A stretch of DNA of 64,000 nt from Epiperipatus broadwayi (Eukaryota; Onychophora; Udeonychophora; Euonychophora; Peripatidae): NCBI GenBank assembly GCA_028023455.1, contig JAQFVV010013390.1, positions 1 to 64,000 on the forward strand. The letters are read 5' to 3'. The first letter of the stretch is position 1, and the number at the start of each line of letters is the position of its first letter. A program made the position numbers and the translations under genes. Below are positions 1 through 11,600 of the stretch, piece by piece. The notes under the pieces are model-generated. The model worked only from the letters and a program-made list of their open reading frames with translations. It was not told the DNA's origin and searched no databases.

Positions 1-568
1 CATGCTTCACATCTTCCTATAAACTTAATTAGTATTGTAGACCTGAATTAAGTTTATAGTTCAATATCAGCAGGGTTTTGCATTAGAGTTAAAAATAATT
101 ATGCTTATTAAATGTGTATTACATTTAAATATTTTGTTTTAAATAAATTTCATTCTATTAAGAAAAAGTGCTTAACCTATTAGTCAAACATATATATACA
201 TCTAGCGTATATATATGAGTTAATGCAAAATTCTGCTGAAATAAAATGCTTATTCTACTATAAAAAAATAATAATATATTGTTGTTAAAATTTTGTTAAA
301 ATATTTAGTATGATTTGATTTTGAGATAAGCCTGCCAACATTTTCTAAAAGAATGTATAGTTTTAATTAGTGAGCCATTCAAGTGTAATTAAAGATGGCC
401 TTCTCTTTCTTTCTTTTTAGTTAAGAGAATTCAAACTTTGAAGTAAGAAAGTTAGAGTAAAAAAGTTAAAGTTATTTTTAGAAAGTGTTGCTTTGAAACA
501 AAGGAGCATGGGGGGGCTTATCAAGATCTCAGATCATACAAACAATAGAAGGTAGCTGACAGAGAGGG

Positions 569-577
569 TATAAATAG
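569..577 (+). promoter_or_regulatory. TATA box in left LTR
   Basis: TATAAATAG lies inside the LTR just upstream of the minisatellite, the expected place for the LTR promoter. The same box is at 6660-6668 in the right LTR. Transcription would start near 600, which would place the minisatellite at the RNA 5' end. Confidence 0.6.
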
Positions 578-600
578 AAGGGAGAACAAAAGATTGATTA

Positions 601-785
601 TTCAGATTTGTCTTTGTGAAGGATTCAGATTTTTCTTTTTGAAGAATTCACATATTCGGATTTTGCTATTGGAAGAGTGATATCAGATTTTTCCTTTGGA
701 AGGATTATTCAGATTTTCCTTTTGAAGGATTCAGTTGATTCAGATTTTTCCTTTTGAAGGGGATTCATTCAAAGTTTTCTTGCTG
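601..785 (+). repeat. Degenerate minisatellite in left LTR
   Basis: About six imperfect units of 23-36 bp built on TTCAGATTTTTC plus TTTTGAAG(A/G)ATTC. The matching place in the right LTR (6691-6840) has more regular 32-bp units, so the array has been expanding or homogenising since insertion. Confidence 0.7.
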
Positions 786-940
786 GCATTCAGATTTCTC
801 TTTGGAGAACTTTTTCAGATTTTGCTTGTGGAGATTTTATTTAAAAAAAGTAGACAACTGCCATCTTCAAAATCATGGAGAGGTTTGAACATGCTCAAGT
901 TAAAAGCAACAGTATTTTGAGGGAAATGAATATGCTTGGC

Positions 941-964
941 TAGGCAAATAAATAGCTTTGCCTA
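941..964 (+). other. Perfect 8-bp hairpin overlapping AATAAA in LTR
   Basis: TAGGCAAA and TTTGCCTA flank an 8-nt loop; an AATAAA lies across the first arm and the loop. It is conserved in the right LTR near 7021-7045. It could be a structured polyadenylation signal for the LTR transcript, which is an inference. Confidence 0.45.
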
Positions 965-1564
965 TCGCCGAGGTTCCGGAATACCATTCAAAATGCCTTA
1001 ATATCCACTCAATAGTCATCTGAACTCTGTGCCGTGTCTGGAGAACTTTTCGTGAAACCATACTACATATTTTCATTGTCCGGACAATTACATCTCGACG
1101 GTCGGATCAAGCCACGAACGCCGTGGGGAACATGACCAAGGAAAAAGGACGGTAATTGTATCTCCTCTATTGAACTATTTCTCATGCTACCTTTTGTTCA
1201 TTTTTTTTCTAATTGCTTCATTGAATTGATATGTATTTGCTATGTAACCATTTTTATTAGACTAACCTTAAATATATATATATTGTGTGATCATCTATCT
1301 ATATTTAACCTTTTTCCCTTCGCTATTCTTCCTTACTAACCTGTGTAAATATTTAATATCCCATTGCGGTTGAGTTTAATAGTTAATTTTTGTTCATTTA
1401 AAATCTCTTTCCAATTTTATTTATGTTTGTTAATTAAATACGAGTCAGTTTCTTTTGTGTGCCAACTTGATCTCTTTGATAACGCCTCTTTTGTCCGCCA
1501 TTAGCTTTACGTATATCTGATTTAACTATATACGTTTTAAATAATTTTTAAACACTGTTTTTAG

Positions 1565-1590
1565 CGCAAAGCAATTAGAAATGCTTTGCG
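1565..1590 (+). other. Perfect 9-bp hairpin followed by T-run in LTR
   Basis: CGCAAAGCA and TGCTTTGCG pair around an 8-nt loop, and a T-rich run follows. The hairpin is also present in the right LTR near 7642-7668. Its role is unknown. Confidence 0.45.
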
Positions 1591-2141
1591 AAAGATTCTT
1601 TTTTTTATTGTACGTTATCGAGAAGATCGAGTTGACAATTTTTATTAAAATTGGGAAAAGATTTAGACCGCAAACCTATTAATCCGTTTTTATTGTCTAA
1701 TTATTTTGTTTCATTAATTTAGAGGAATAGCGGAGGCCATTATATCATTAGTCATATTATTAAAGTCATTAATTAAACATGATTTAACTATAAAAAGCTT
1801 GAGTTTCTTAATTATATTAAATGCTTTATTTTTACTTTTCAATGATCCAGGCACGCATAACGCAAAACACATTTCTTAGTACTTTTGCACATTTAACTAT
1901 TTAGCTCCTTAGGATTTCCCGTCCATGTCTCTACCGCTGTTGCTAAGCTTTGTGGCCGGTTGAAAAATAATTTATGCATGGCTCAGATAGTGTTGTTTGT
2001 TTGTGATCAGGCCTCGAGAACAGGCGAATGGGCAGAGGTCATATGTATTCTTGATTTATATCTCGCGTATGGTTGGCCTTGAGGTACTTTCGCCTAGTAT
2101 TCGAACTGGGTTAAATCAACATACATCATCTGACTGTCACA

Positions 2142-3423
2142 GTAGATTTTTTTTTTTTCCGTAATTCTGGACGCCCATCGTGTGGCTATTCGAAATTTTC
2201 CATACCCTGCAATGCCCTGTATAACATTTGTATGTGTGTATAATGTTTTTTCTTTTTCTGTTTTAAATTAATGAATAATATATATGTAGATTTTTTTTTC
2301 CGTAATTGGATTTGAAGTAATAGATATATGTAGAATTTTTTTTTCTCCTCGGATTGGACACATATATATAATGTTTTTTTTAAATAACATGAAATAATTG
2401 TTAGTTATACGTAATATTTTTGCTTCGAGTTTGTCGCCACGGGACGAATGTCATTTTTTTAAAAATTAAAAATAAGTACCCTGAGAAGTTTGTTTTTAGT
2501 TTAATACATTTATATAAAAATATATGTATAATTTTTCCGAGTTTTGTTTCCTAATGTGAGCCAAATGTCATTTTTTTAAATTAATTAAAAAGTTAAATGT
2601 GTCATAAGCTAAAAATTTTTTTTCCCGAGTTTAATATATATAGGAAATGAATATTTTATATTTAAAAAGTTAACACTCCGTTAGTTATTTTTTTGTTTGT
2701 GATTATAAAAGTAGATTTCAGAATTAAACCAATTTTTTTTTGCCTAATGAATAGATTTGTCATGGCCAGTTCGCCATATTTGTTTTCGTATAAAGTAGAT
2801 AGCTTCGATGAGGCGGAAGTGTCAAATATATACCCACCCGCCCTCCCTTAAATTAGCTTTCGTACTTTAGATTATTTTTAGTATTGCTCAAATATGAGAA
2901 GTTTTGATGTAATAATGTTTTTTTTTCGAAATATAGTGTATATTCGGTTGTGTTAATATTGTAGTAAAAAAAAAAAAAGTACAATTAGATAATAGAATTT
3001 TTTCTCCGTTTGTATAAATTTTTGTAAAGATCTTAGATAACATTTTTTTCCGTTAATTGAAATTTTTTTTTGAAGATCAAAAAGTTTTTGATAAGTTCAA
3101 ATTAACACGTGTCAACGTATGGTGTTAGCAAATATTTTTTTCACTTTCTCTGCGTTTCGTTTCTTTATATTGAATAATTGTAATCATGTAAATTTTTTTT
3201 TCCTTTTTAAAGATTTTGAAATTACGTTTCCTCGCAAACATATATAAATTAAGTTTTGTTTCAATACTAGCAAACTTAATTTTATCTTTATGAAAAGTAA
3301 ATGCGTATGTTCGTTAATAAATATATAGATTAAAGATATATTTTTGTATAACATATATGTCAGCCACCCTTTAGTTAAGATTTTTTTTTCTCCATTTCGG
3401 ATTATGCTATTGAATCATTTATT
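2142..3423 (+). other. T-tract-rich leader of element 1
   Basis: Non-coding. Runs of 8-12 T recur at intervals, with repeated phrases such as GTAGATTTTTTTT + CCGTAATT near 2142, 2287 and 2330, and ATGTCATTTTTTTAAA near 2448 and 2565. It looks like a degenerate internally repetitive 5' leader. No ORF is supported. Confidence 0.5.
2168..2187 (+). other. Primer binding site, tRNA-Lys type (element 1)
   Basis: The sequence starts TGGACGCCC and resembles the complement of a lysine tRNA 3' end (TGGCGCCCAACGTGGGGC). It lies about 26 nt after the LTR end rather than immediately after it. The other two LTR elements have related sites at 30737 and 41299. Confidence 0.5.
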
Positions 3424-3534
3424 GAGTAACCGTTAGGTGAAGACCCTTTGAGTAACCGTTAGGTGAAGCCCTTGTTTTTTAGTGATCGTTTTTGGTGAAG
3501 ATTCCCTTAGTAACCGTTTAGGTGAAGACCCCTT
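3424..3534 (+). repeat. Four degenerate ~27-bp tandem units
   Basis: The unit reads approximately GAGTAACCGTTAGGTGAAGACCCTT and occurs four times with small changes. It is in the leader of element 1. Function unknown. Confidence 0.75.
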
Positions 3535-3917
3535 ACACTGTAGAGTTCTAAATTGCTGAGTAGCCTGAAATAATAGGTCTATGTCTGCAATCATTGTTTC
3601 CCTGTCATAGTTGCGACCAGCGTTACTTGCCTGAAATAATAGGAGTATGCGGTTTGCAATATGACATCTTTCTAATAAAGTCATGTACATAATAATAAAA
3701 GAAATATTTGTATAGGTATATCTGTTTGTATATTTATATGTAGTCATATATATGCTTAGTTAATGATGTACATATTCATATATATGGGTGTATATGGTAT
3801 ACACTTCGTTATAGTTTGGTAAAACCCATTTTTATATAAATGTTTTTTAAACAGTTTTTGATCTCAATGCGTGATTCTGTAAAATTGCTTGATAATTGTT
3901 AATCTATTTCGGGTTGT

Positions 3918-4092
3918 GACCAAAATGGTAGTTGGTTTCGATCCCAGGTTCATAATTCGGAGTGGCAGTTATCATGGGATTTTACTTTTATTTTTAATTT
4001 TTTGTGTATATTTTGTTTTGTTAATCATACTTTGGCTGTTTGAATTTTTTTTTGTGTCTTGACCAAAATGGTAACTGGTTTCGATCCCAGGT
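3918..4092 (+). repeat. Two 32-bp repeats carrying a B-box-like core
   Basis: GACCAAAATGGTA followed by GGTTTCGATCCCAGGT occurs at 3918-3949 and 4061-4092, separated by about 110 bp. The core resembles a pol III B box (GGTTCGANTCC) with one extra T. No cloverleaf can be drawn, so a tRNA gene is not claimed. Confidence 0.5.
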
Positions 4093-4946
4093 CAGACAAA
4101 TTACCGTACTTAGTTGTTATACGTCTTAGATTTAAATAATATTGTGTCATTTAAAATAGCATTTACTTATTCATGCAGAGATTATTTTTTCGTTCAGCAG
4201 AATCAAATTAAATTTTTTTTTTAAAGTGAACTGAAACGCAAAGTAAAATTTTAATTGCATTGAAACTTTATAAACCCTTATAAATGTGTGCTTGGATCAT
4301 TATCCATTAATATGTATATTTGATATGGCCATTGTCTTGTCGACTGGCGCCCTTCTCAAATAAATTTGTCGGCAAGTGCAATCTCTCATATCGGATATCA
4401 AATAAACCAAACTATAGTAGATGATCAAAATAAAAATGTATGTGTAGTGAGCCAAAATAATTTTGAAACATGACTTATGTATATTTTGCTCACATATTTC
4501 TTTATATATATATACTTGTATTAATGTAAATGCATTTTTTAGTTGTTTCAGGTGTCAGAGAAAGCCAGGTCAAGCTGTAAGTGGATTATTTTAGTTATAT
4601 TAACATAGCAATGATATTTTAATGAAATATAAATAAAGTAAAGTGAGGAGAATAATATGTAGTATAGTTATTAAAACAGACACGGCAGGATTTGATATTT
4701 TTTTTCATGAACAAACAGACACATAGGCATAGGTTTAAGATGGGACCTCGTGAGGTAGGCAAAGTTAATTTCTGAAAACATAAAGAATTTAGAATACTGA
4801 CTTATTTTTTAAAGAACTAAAATTTTTCTTCACATACAGGATATAGCTCCTAGATACACGTAATACAATATACTTATATAGATTGTTATTAAAATACGTT
4901 TTAGAAATAAATTGTTTTATAACAAAATAGCCAATATTAGGCAAAA

Positions 4947-5819
4947 ATGGAGGAACAGAAGAGAGGCGAAGTTTATAGGTCAATATGTACTCATAGTGAC
5001 CAAGAAAACAATGTGAAAGATCTCATCACAGAAATGAGACAAGGATACAAAATGATGATGAACATGTTCCAAGAATTCATGAATATGACATCACAAAGAC
5101 TGAACCGTTTGGAGGAAAACATGGGTCTCCAGCAACAACATACTACCAGAACAAAAGTATTACCAGATGATGATAATCAGGGAAAGGGACAAGACCAACA
5201 AGAGCAAGGTGATATTCAGGTTGAATCACTGATTGATGAAGAAGCATGTAAAGATAGTCACCACTTGGACTTGTCAGTCAAACACAGAAGGCAAAGTGGA
5301 GAACAAAATTGTCGAATCATAGAGGATAGCAAGAGCACAATGACGCTTCAGACTGTGGATTTGGTAAACGAAACTGAAAAGATGGGACAAGACATTAATA
5401 AAATGAGTGACTTGACTGGAGCTACTCCGATACATTTGCAGTATGCCACAGCATGTCTTCAGGTATTCAAAACCAAAATCTTAGTGGAAGAGGAGAAAAT
5501 AGACCAACTAGGAAACCAAAAGATCACAAGCGAACGATTAAGACGGGCAGTGCTGCATCGGAAGACAAAACGAAACCGCCAATATCAATTCAGGCAAAGG
5601 AAGCAAGTGTGGCTGAGAGATCTGAGGCCAACTAGTGTAGTGCAGAGAGAAGTAAAAAAGTTTTTTCCAATATATAAAGGCCCTCATTTGTTAAAAAAGA
5701 AGTGTGGAATAACTGTTTTGTTTTGGAAAAATAATCTCAGCATAAAAAGAGAATATAATATTAGAAACAGAAACTTAAAACCTTATATACCACCAGACCC
5801 CGGAAAATTTAGAAGTTAA
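4947..5819 (+). CDS. Fused gag-like N-terminus / integrase C-terminal tail ORF
   Basis: A 290-residue ORF in the interior of element 1. Residues 1-70 are acidic and basic with many Met and Gln, likely coiled coil, as in retroelement gag. The middle (75-165) is low-complexity Gln/Asp-rich. Residues about 195-285 match the tail of Ty3/Gypsy integrases: a basic stretch, a VWLR strand, then KKFFPIYKGPHLL and a closing NLKPYIPP. The integrase zinc finger and DDE core, and all of protease and reverse transcriptase, are missing, consistent with a large in-frame internal deletion. The remaining protein could at most bind RNA or DNA. The start Met follows AAA, a reasonable eukaryotic context. A similar pair of pieces occurs in the unrelated LTR element at 41.6-42.3 kb. 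Family assignment of the tail is fairly secure; the gag call is weaker. Confidence 0.6.
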   Translation: MEEQKRGEVYRSICTHSDQENNVKDLITEMRQGYKMMMNMFQEFMNMTSQRLNRLEENMGLQQQHTTRTKVLPDDDNQGKGQDQQEQGDIQVESLIDEEACKDSHHLDLSVKHRRQSGEQNCRIIEDSKSTMTLQTVDLVNETEKMGQDINKMSDLTGATPIHLQYATACLQVFKTKILVEEEKIDQLGNQKITSERLRRAVLHRKTKRNRQYQFRQRKQVWLRDLRPTSVVQREVKKFFPIYKGPHLLKKKCGITVLFWKNNLSIKREYNIRNRNLKPYIPPDPGKFRS

Positions 5820-6091
5820 AAATAGATACATACCATGTTAGACTAAAAACAACACGGACTTGATTTAAAATATAGGAGAGTGAATTATGGATAAACCATT
5901 AGATATAATAAAGTAAAGAAAACACCGTAGGTAGCAACAAATTAAATATTACAGCAAATAAAGAGTAGGCTTGAACTCACCTGGCACAAAATTCTTACCT
6001 CTGACCTGAAGCAACAGCATTTTTTTTTTTAAAACATTTTTTTTTGCTCACTAACTATTGGGAAATGAAGCAATGGATCTGAAGCCCGATC
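5820..6091 (+). other. 3' leader of element 1 before right LTR
   Basis: Non-coding AT-rich DNA between the ORF stop and the segment alignable with the left LTR. Part of it may belong to the right LTR, because the left LTR start is outside the window. No clear polypurine tract is visible. Confidence 0.4.
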
Positions 6092-8222
6092 CATGCTTCA
6101 CATCTTCCTATAAACTTAATTAGTATTGTAGACCTGAATTAAGTTTATAGTTCAATATCAGCAGGGTTTTGCATTAGAGTTAAAAATAATTATGCTTATT
6201 AAATGTGTATTACATTTAAATATTTTGTTTTAAATAAATTTCATTCTATTAAGAAAAATTGCTTAACCTATTAGTCAAACATATATATACATCTAGCGTA
6301 TATATATGAGTTAATGCAAAATTCTGCTGAAATAAAATGCTTATTCTACTATAAAAAAATAATAATATATTGTTGTTAAAATTTTGTTAAAATATTTAGT
6401 ATGATTTGATTTTGAGATAAGCCTGCCAACATTTTCTAAAAGAATGTATAGTTTTAATTAGTGAGCCATTCAAGTGTAATTAAAGATGGCCTTCTCTTTC
6501 TTTCTTTTTAATTAAGAGAATTCAAACTTTGAAGTAAGAAAGTTAGAGTAAAAAAGTTAAAGTTATTTTTAGAAAGTGTTGCTTTGAAACAAAGGAGCAT
6601 GGGGAGGCTTATCAAGATCTCAGATCATACAAACAATAGAAGGTAGCTGACAGAGAGGGTATAAATAGAAGGGAGAACAAAAGATTGATTATTCAGATTT
6701 TTCTTTTTGAAGAATTCACATCATTCAGATTTTTCTTTTTGAAGAATTCACATCATTCAGATTTTTCTTTTTGAAGAATTCACTTATTCAGATTTTTCTT
6801 TTTGAAGAATTCACATATTTCAGATTTTCCTTTTGAAGGGGATTCATTCAAGGTTTTCTTGCTGGCATTCAGATTTCTCTTTGGAGAACTTTTTCAGATT
6901 TTGCTTGTGGAGATTTTATTTAAAAAAAGTAGACAACTGCCATCTTCAAAATCATGGAGAGGTTTGAACATGCTCAAGTTAAAAGCAACAGTATTTTGAG
7001 GGAAATGAATATGCTTGGCTAGGCAAATAAATAGCTTTGCCTATCGCCGAGGTTCCGGAATACCATTCAAAATGCCTTAATATCCACTCAATAGTCATCT
7101 GAACTCTGTGCCGTGTCTGGAGAACTTTTCGTGAAACCATACTACATATTTTCATTGTCCGGACAATTACATCTCGACGGTCGGATCAAGCCACGAACGC
7201 CGTAGGGAACATGACCAAGGAAAAAGGACGGTAATCGTATCTCCTCTATTGAACTATTTCTTATGCTACCTTTTGTTCATTTTTTTTCTAATTGCTTCAT
7301 TGAATTGATATGTATTTGCTATGTAACCATTTTTATTAGACTAACCTTAATATATATATATTGTGTGATCATCTATCTATATTTAACCTTTTTCCCTTCG
7401 CTATTCTTCCTTACTAACCTGTGTAAATATTTAATATCCCATTGCGGTTAAGTTTAATAGTTAATTTTTGTTCATTTAAAATCTCTTTCCAATTTTATTT
7501 ATGTTTGTTAATTAAATACGAGTCAGTTTCTTTTGTGTGCCAACTTGATCTCTTTGATAACGCCTCTTTTGTCCGCCATTAGCTTTACGTATATCTGATT
7601 TAACTATATACGTTTTAAATAATTTTTAAACACTGTTTTTAGCGCAAAGCAATTAGAAATGCTTTGCGAAAGATTTTTTTTTTTATTGTACTTTATCGAG
7701 AAGATCGAGTTGACAATTTTATTAAAATTGGGAAAAGATTTAGACCGCAAACCTATTAATCCGTTTTTATTGTCTAATTATTTTGTTTCATTAATTTAGA
7801 GGAATAGCGGAGGCCATTATATCATTAGTCATATTATTAAAGCCATTAATTAAACATATTATTTAACTATCAAAAGCTTGAGTTTCCTAATTTTATTATA
7901 ATGCTTTATTTTACTTTTCAATGATCCAGGCACGCATAACGCAAAACACATATTTCTTAGTACTTTTGCACATTTAACTATTTAGCTCCTTAGGATTTCC
8001 CGTCCATGTCTCTACCGCTGTTGCTAAGCTTTGTGGCCGGTTGAAAAATAATTTATGCATGGCTCAGATAGTGTTGTTTGTTTGTGATCAGGCCTCGAGA
8101 ACAGGCGAATGGGCAGAGGTCATATGTATTCTTGATTTATATCTCGCGTATGGTTGGCCTTGAGGTACTTTCGCCTAGTATTCGAACTGGGTTAAATCAA
8201 CATACATCATCTGACTGTCACA
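6092..8222 (+). repeat. Right LTR of element 1
   Basis: It repeats 1-2141 with the same TATA box (6660-6668), hairpins and ending CTGTCACA, then passes directly into an (AT)n run. The true start may lie upstream of 6092. Short ORFs inside it are shared by both LTRs only because the LTRs are near-identical and show no protein family. Confidence 0.8.
6691..6840 (+). repeat. 32-bp minisatellite in right LTR
   Basis: Four to five regular units start at about 6691, 6723, 6755, 6787 and 6819, each beginning ATTCAGATTTTTCTTTTTG. It lies about 25 bp after the TATA box, so it would be transcribed at the RNA 5' end. Confidence 0.8.
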
Positions 8223-8680
8223 ATATATATATATATATATATAATCGATTGTGTTTTTTTTACATTTTTGATGACTATCTGTATATCTATTTAAATATTT
8301 ATATTCTTTTATTTATCTATCTAGCTATCTACTTAATTATCTATATTCTTTTATCTATATTTCTATCTATTTTTCTAAATACTTTCTTATGCTTCTATTT
8401 AACTATCTATGTATTTTAATTATCTATGTATTTATATTACTGTCTATCTATCTCTTTATATTTCTATTTTTTAGTCTATCATTTATCTATATAACCATTG
8501 ATTCATCCCTTTGTCTATTTATCTATGTATACATGTGTCTATTTTAACTACCTATTTATATCTATTTATTTTTTGTCTTTCTGTAAAGTGTACATCTATC
8601 AATTTATTTAATTTGCTTCATCTATTTATATATCTATCATTCTATCTTTGTATTCAGGAATTTAACGATCTGTGTATCTG
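8223..8680. repeat. (AT)n run and decayed CTAT/TATT microsatellite
   Basis: An (AT)n run is followed by about 400 bp of imperfect CTAT/ATCT tetranucleotides. ORFs here are low-complexity shadows. Confidence 0.7.
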
Positions 8681-11600
8681 TTTGCCTATGTCTGTTATTA
8701 TAAAAGAAATAAATCGATGTGGTTAGTATATTATTCATATATTTCTGAAAGCTTTTCATTTTACATAAACAAAGAATAAACAGTAAATAAAATAAAACTA
8801 CTTCAGAAATTTCGCTTTTATTTCTTTTTCAAATATCCTTTGAATTATTAAATACATTTAAAAGATGGTAGAAATATTAAAGTAGTGAATATTCATAATT
8901 TATTTAGTATCTTACTGCATTGTAGAAATTAAGAGCTTCCTATAAACTTATATAAGCGAAAACAAGAGATTAATGCAGGTATCTATCAAACGTACAATTT
9001 ACGTGCTAATATTGAGAGCTATTTATCTGTATTTAATATCTTATTTTAACTGTAGATTATATTTTTCTTTCACTTTCTTAATATACATAAATATTATAAC
9101 CTAATCAACCGATTGCCAATGCTCATCCATCTCGGTCGCGGCCGACCTCAGGATCGATGGGACATAACATATTAATAATAATTGCAGGGGGCCAAACTGC
9201 AACCTTAATAAAATTTACGTATACCACTCCTTATTTTAATAATTTATAATAATATCTAATGAATGGGTTAATAACTAATTATTGAATGAATAAAACACTG
9301 AGAGCGTTTTATAACTAATACTAATAATCTCATAAATGTTCATATTCATTGAAGAGGAAGAAAATTTAAACTCGACTTCTCCGTTGTAATTCACATCTCT
9401 CAGCATACTCCCATCCATTTACCATCAAAGTCACAATTAAATTTTAAAAGAATTAAAATATTTTTATGCCCATCCTCCTGTTCCATCCCTCCATCACACT
9501 CACACTCATATGTCATCTATACTATTATTTCGCTTCATTCTAATATTTTCCGTCTTGCTAGCTCTCTTCTCCCCTCTGATAATCTTTGGGCTTTAGAACA
9601 ATAAGGACTGGAAGTCCATATAATTTGCTACGAATTATTGGTGTTAAACAAATACTCTCCCAGTGATTGCCTCCATAGTTGACCTTGGCTGAATCTAACA
9701 TAGCCAATGTCCACTTACCCTAAATTTCTAATAATTAAGGTTAAGTTTTTAAATATAAATTTTGAAAATAACATATTATAAATACTTTGATAATTACATA
9801 TTATTAACAAGTTTATCTGGGAAAGTATTTGAATACAGTGGATGGATAAAAGATTTTATGTCTACCCACTGCACTCTCTATCACACAATAACCCTACCTT
9901 ATATACTATACATCTTTAATCTAAATGTGCTGAATTATTCTAATAACATTCGGAAAATTGTAAATTGAATTCTGCAGTGTTTAATAATTTTATAAAATAA
10001 TCTTTTAAATAAATTTTATCTGGTATGATTTAACAAAGTAAGTTATACTTCAAATTTAAGTCATAATGTATCGATGCATGATTGGGATTTCTAAAATTTA
10101 TTAGACTACAAAACAGTGAGAGATAGACAAAGGTTTATTTTAAAACAACAATTTTATTAACAAATATCATCTTTAAAAAAAATCTACATTATTTATACGT
10201 TTCACATGGCTTTCCCCTGTTCTTCAACCGTATATAAAAAAAATCACAAAATAAATAGCTGAGTTTGCTACGTTATAAATTAACAGTATAGTATTTAACT
10301 CTTTTGGACTGGGCCATGGAATAAAAAAAAATGATTATACTATTTACTTTATTAATTCTTAATATTGAAATATAAGAAATGTCAAATTTCTCCCTATACT
10401 TTATGCCCTCAAATAAATGATTTATTTTACGATTAAACGTATTACATTGATAACTCTCCATATAATAAGAAACTAGTAATTTACATTAATTATGTAAAGC
10501 TAATAGGCCTTAACTATATGCTTTAAACTGGAGATATTTTATGCATTGTTTACCTCTCGTGAATCGAATTATTATTCAAATATTTAAGAATCGGTACTTA
10601 ACTTGATTATTCTTTTACATGCATACAATCGCATACTAATGTCCCTACAATAATAACAGTAATACCTTATTTGATTTACCGTTCCAGCAAAGTTCTCAGC
10701 TGGTTGCAGGTATAACTTTAGATACGCAATGCTTACGACAGTTACTTTTAGTGTTTTTTAATTCTTGAATTCAATATTTAACTAAAACAATATTCTTGGC
10801 TGTTATTAGTGAAATAAAGCATTTAAATAACGCAATGTCTTAGTACAATAAATCACACATGTAATCCGCACTCATTAGGAAACATCAAACTATTTTTATG
10901 ACCGAGTAGATAACATTTATAACTGATACTTTTCTGTGCTCTAAATACCGTAAGGACACGAAGTCAGCATTAACATGTAGGCAAAGACCCAAATAAGAGG
11001 AACAAAACCTTTTTCACTAAGGTTGAGATATTCTAGGAATTTATCGCTATTCATACAGGAATACATAGGTATATCTAAGACATTGGCTATCAATACAGAA
11101 ATCATCTTACGTGTAGAAATAGTTAAGTGGGAAACTGATCCATTGCATCTTAATACTTCATAAATTGGATTAAACATTTTAGTGAGTAAGCTAAGCTACA
11201 ACTGCACTAGCCAGGTGATGATTTTTTAACCAACCACGTATATAAGGGTCTCACACTAATTTGTACACATATAAAATCTTACATTTACACTCCTTCTACG
11301 AAATATTGCACTAGCACATGAGCCAACAATTTTCCAAGCATCAATTGGCTTAAATCTAACTTAACTTTTACTATAATAACAATAAAAATAAGAATTGCGT
11401 ATCATCTGCGCAATCATCTTTCAGCACTTTTGTAACATAGTTATGGTATTTTATCACAACATGCATTCTATCTTTAAATAAAATGTCGATAAGCATAAAT
11501 ATTTAATAATAATACCTGTTCTCTTACAAACACTTCATATAACAAATGTTCTTACTTATATCGCTCACTCTTTTAATTAAGGGTAAATCATCAATTTAAT

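Larger units (their letters stand above)
1..2141 (+). repeat. Left LTR of element 1 (5' end outside window)
   Basis: It matches 6092-8222 almost base for base and ends in CTGACTGTCACA, after which the two copies diverge. It contains a TATA box, a short minisatellite, two perfect hairpins and a GC-richer stretch near 960-1150 that is highly conserved between the copies. No coding is recognised in it. Confidence 0.8.
1..8222 (+). mobile_element. Non-autonomous Ty3/Gypsy-like LTR retrotransposon (element 1)
   Basis: Positions 1-2141 and 6092-8222 are near-identical direct repeats, read as the two LTRs of one element. A lysine-tRNA-type primer binding site follows the left LTR, and one ORF at 4947-5819 lies in the interior. 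Protease, reverse transcriptase, RNase H and the integrase core are absent, so the element depended on enzymes from elsewhere. The left LTR is cut by the window start, so the true 5' boundary, LTR length and target duplication cannot be read. The few differences between LTRs are mostly repeat-length changes, which implies a fairly recent insertion. Confidence 0.8.

Noticed and set aside
3424-3534. CRISPR-like array
   Set aside because: Adjacent degenerate tandem units without unique spacers, in animal DNA.
735-6999. 61-65-residue frames with the same ending in both LTRs of element 1
   Set aside because: Frames read through the minisatellite and differ at their starts; a by-product of LTR identity.
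10941-11177. 78-residue minus-strand frame as a small gene
   Set aside because: No recognisable family, no conserved motif and nothing around it; chance in AT-rich DNA is more likely.
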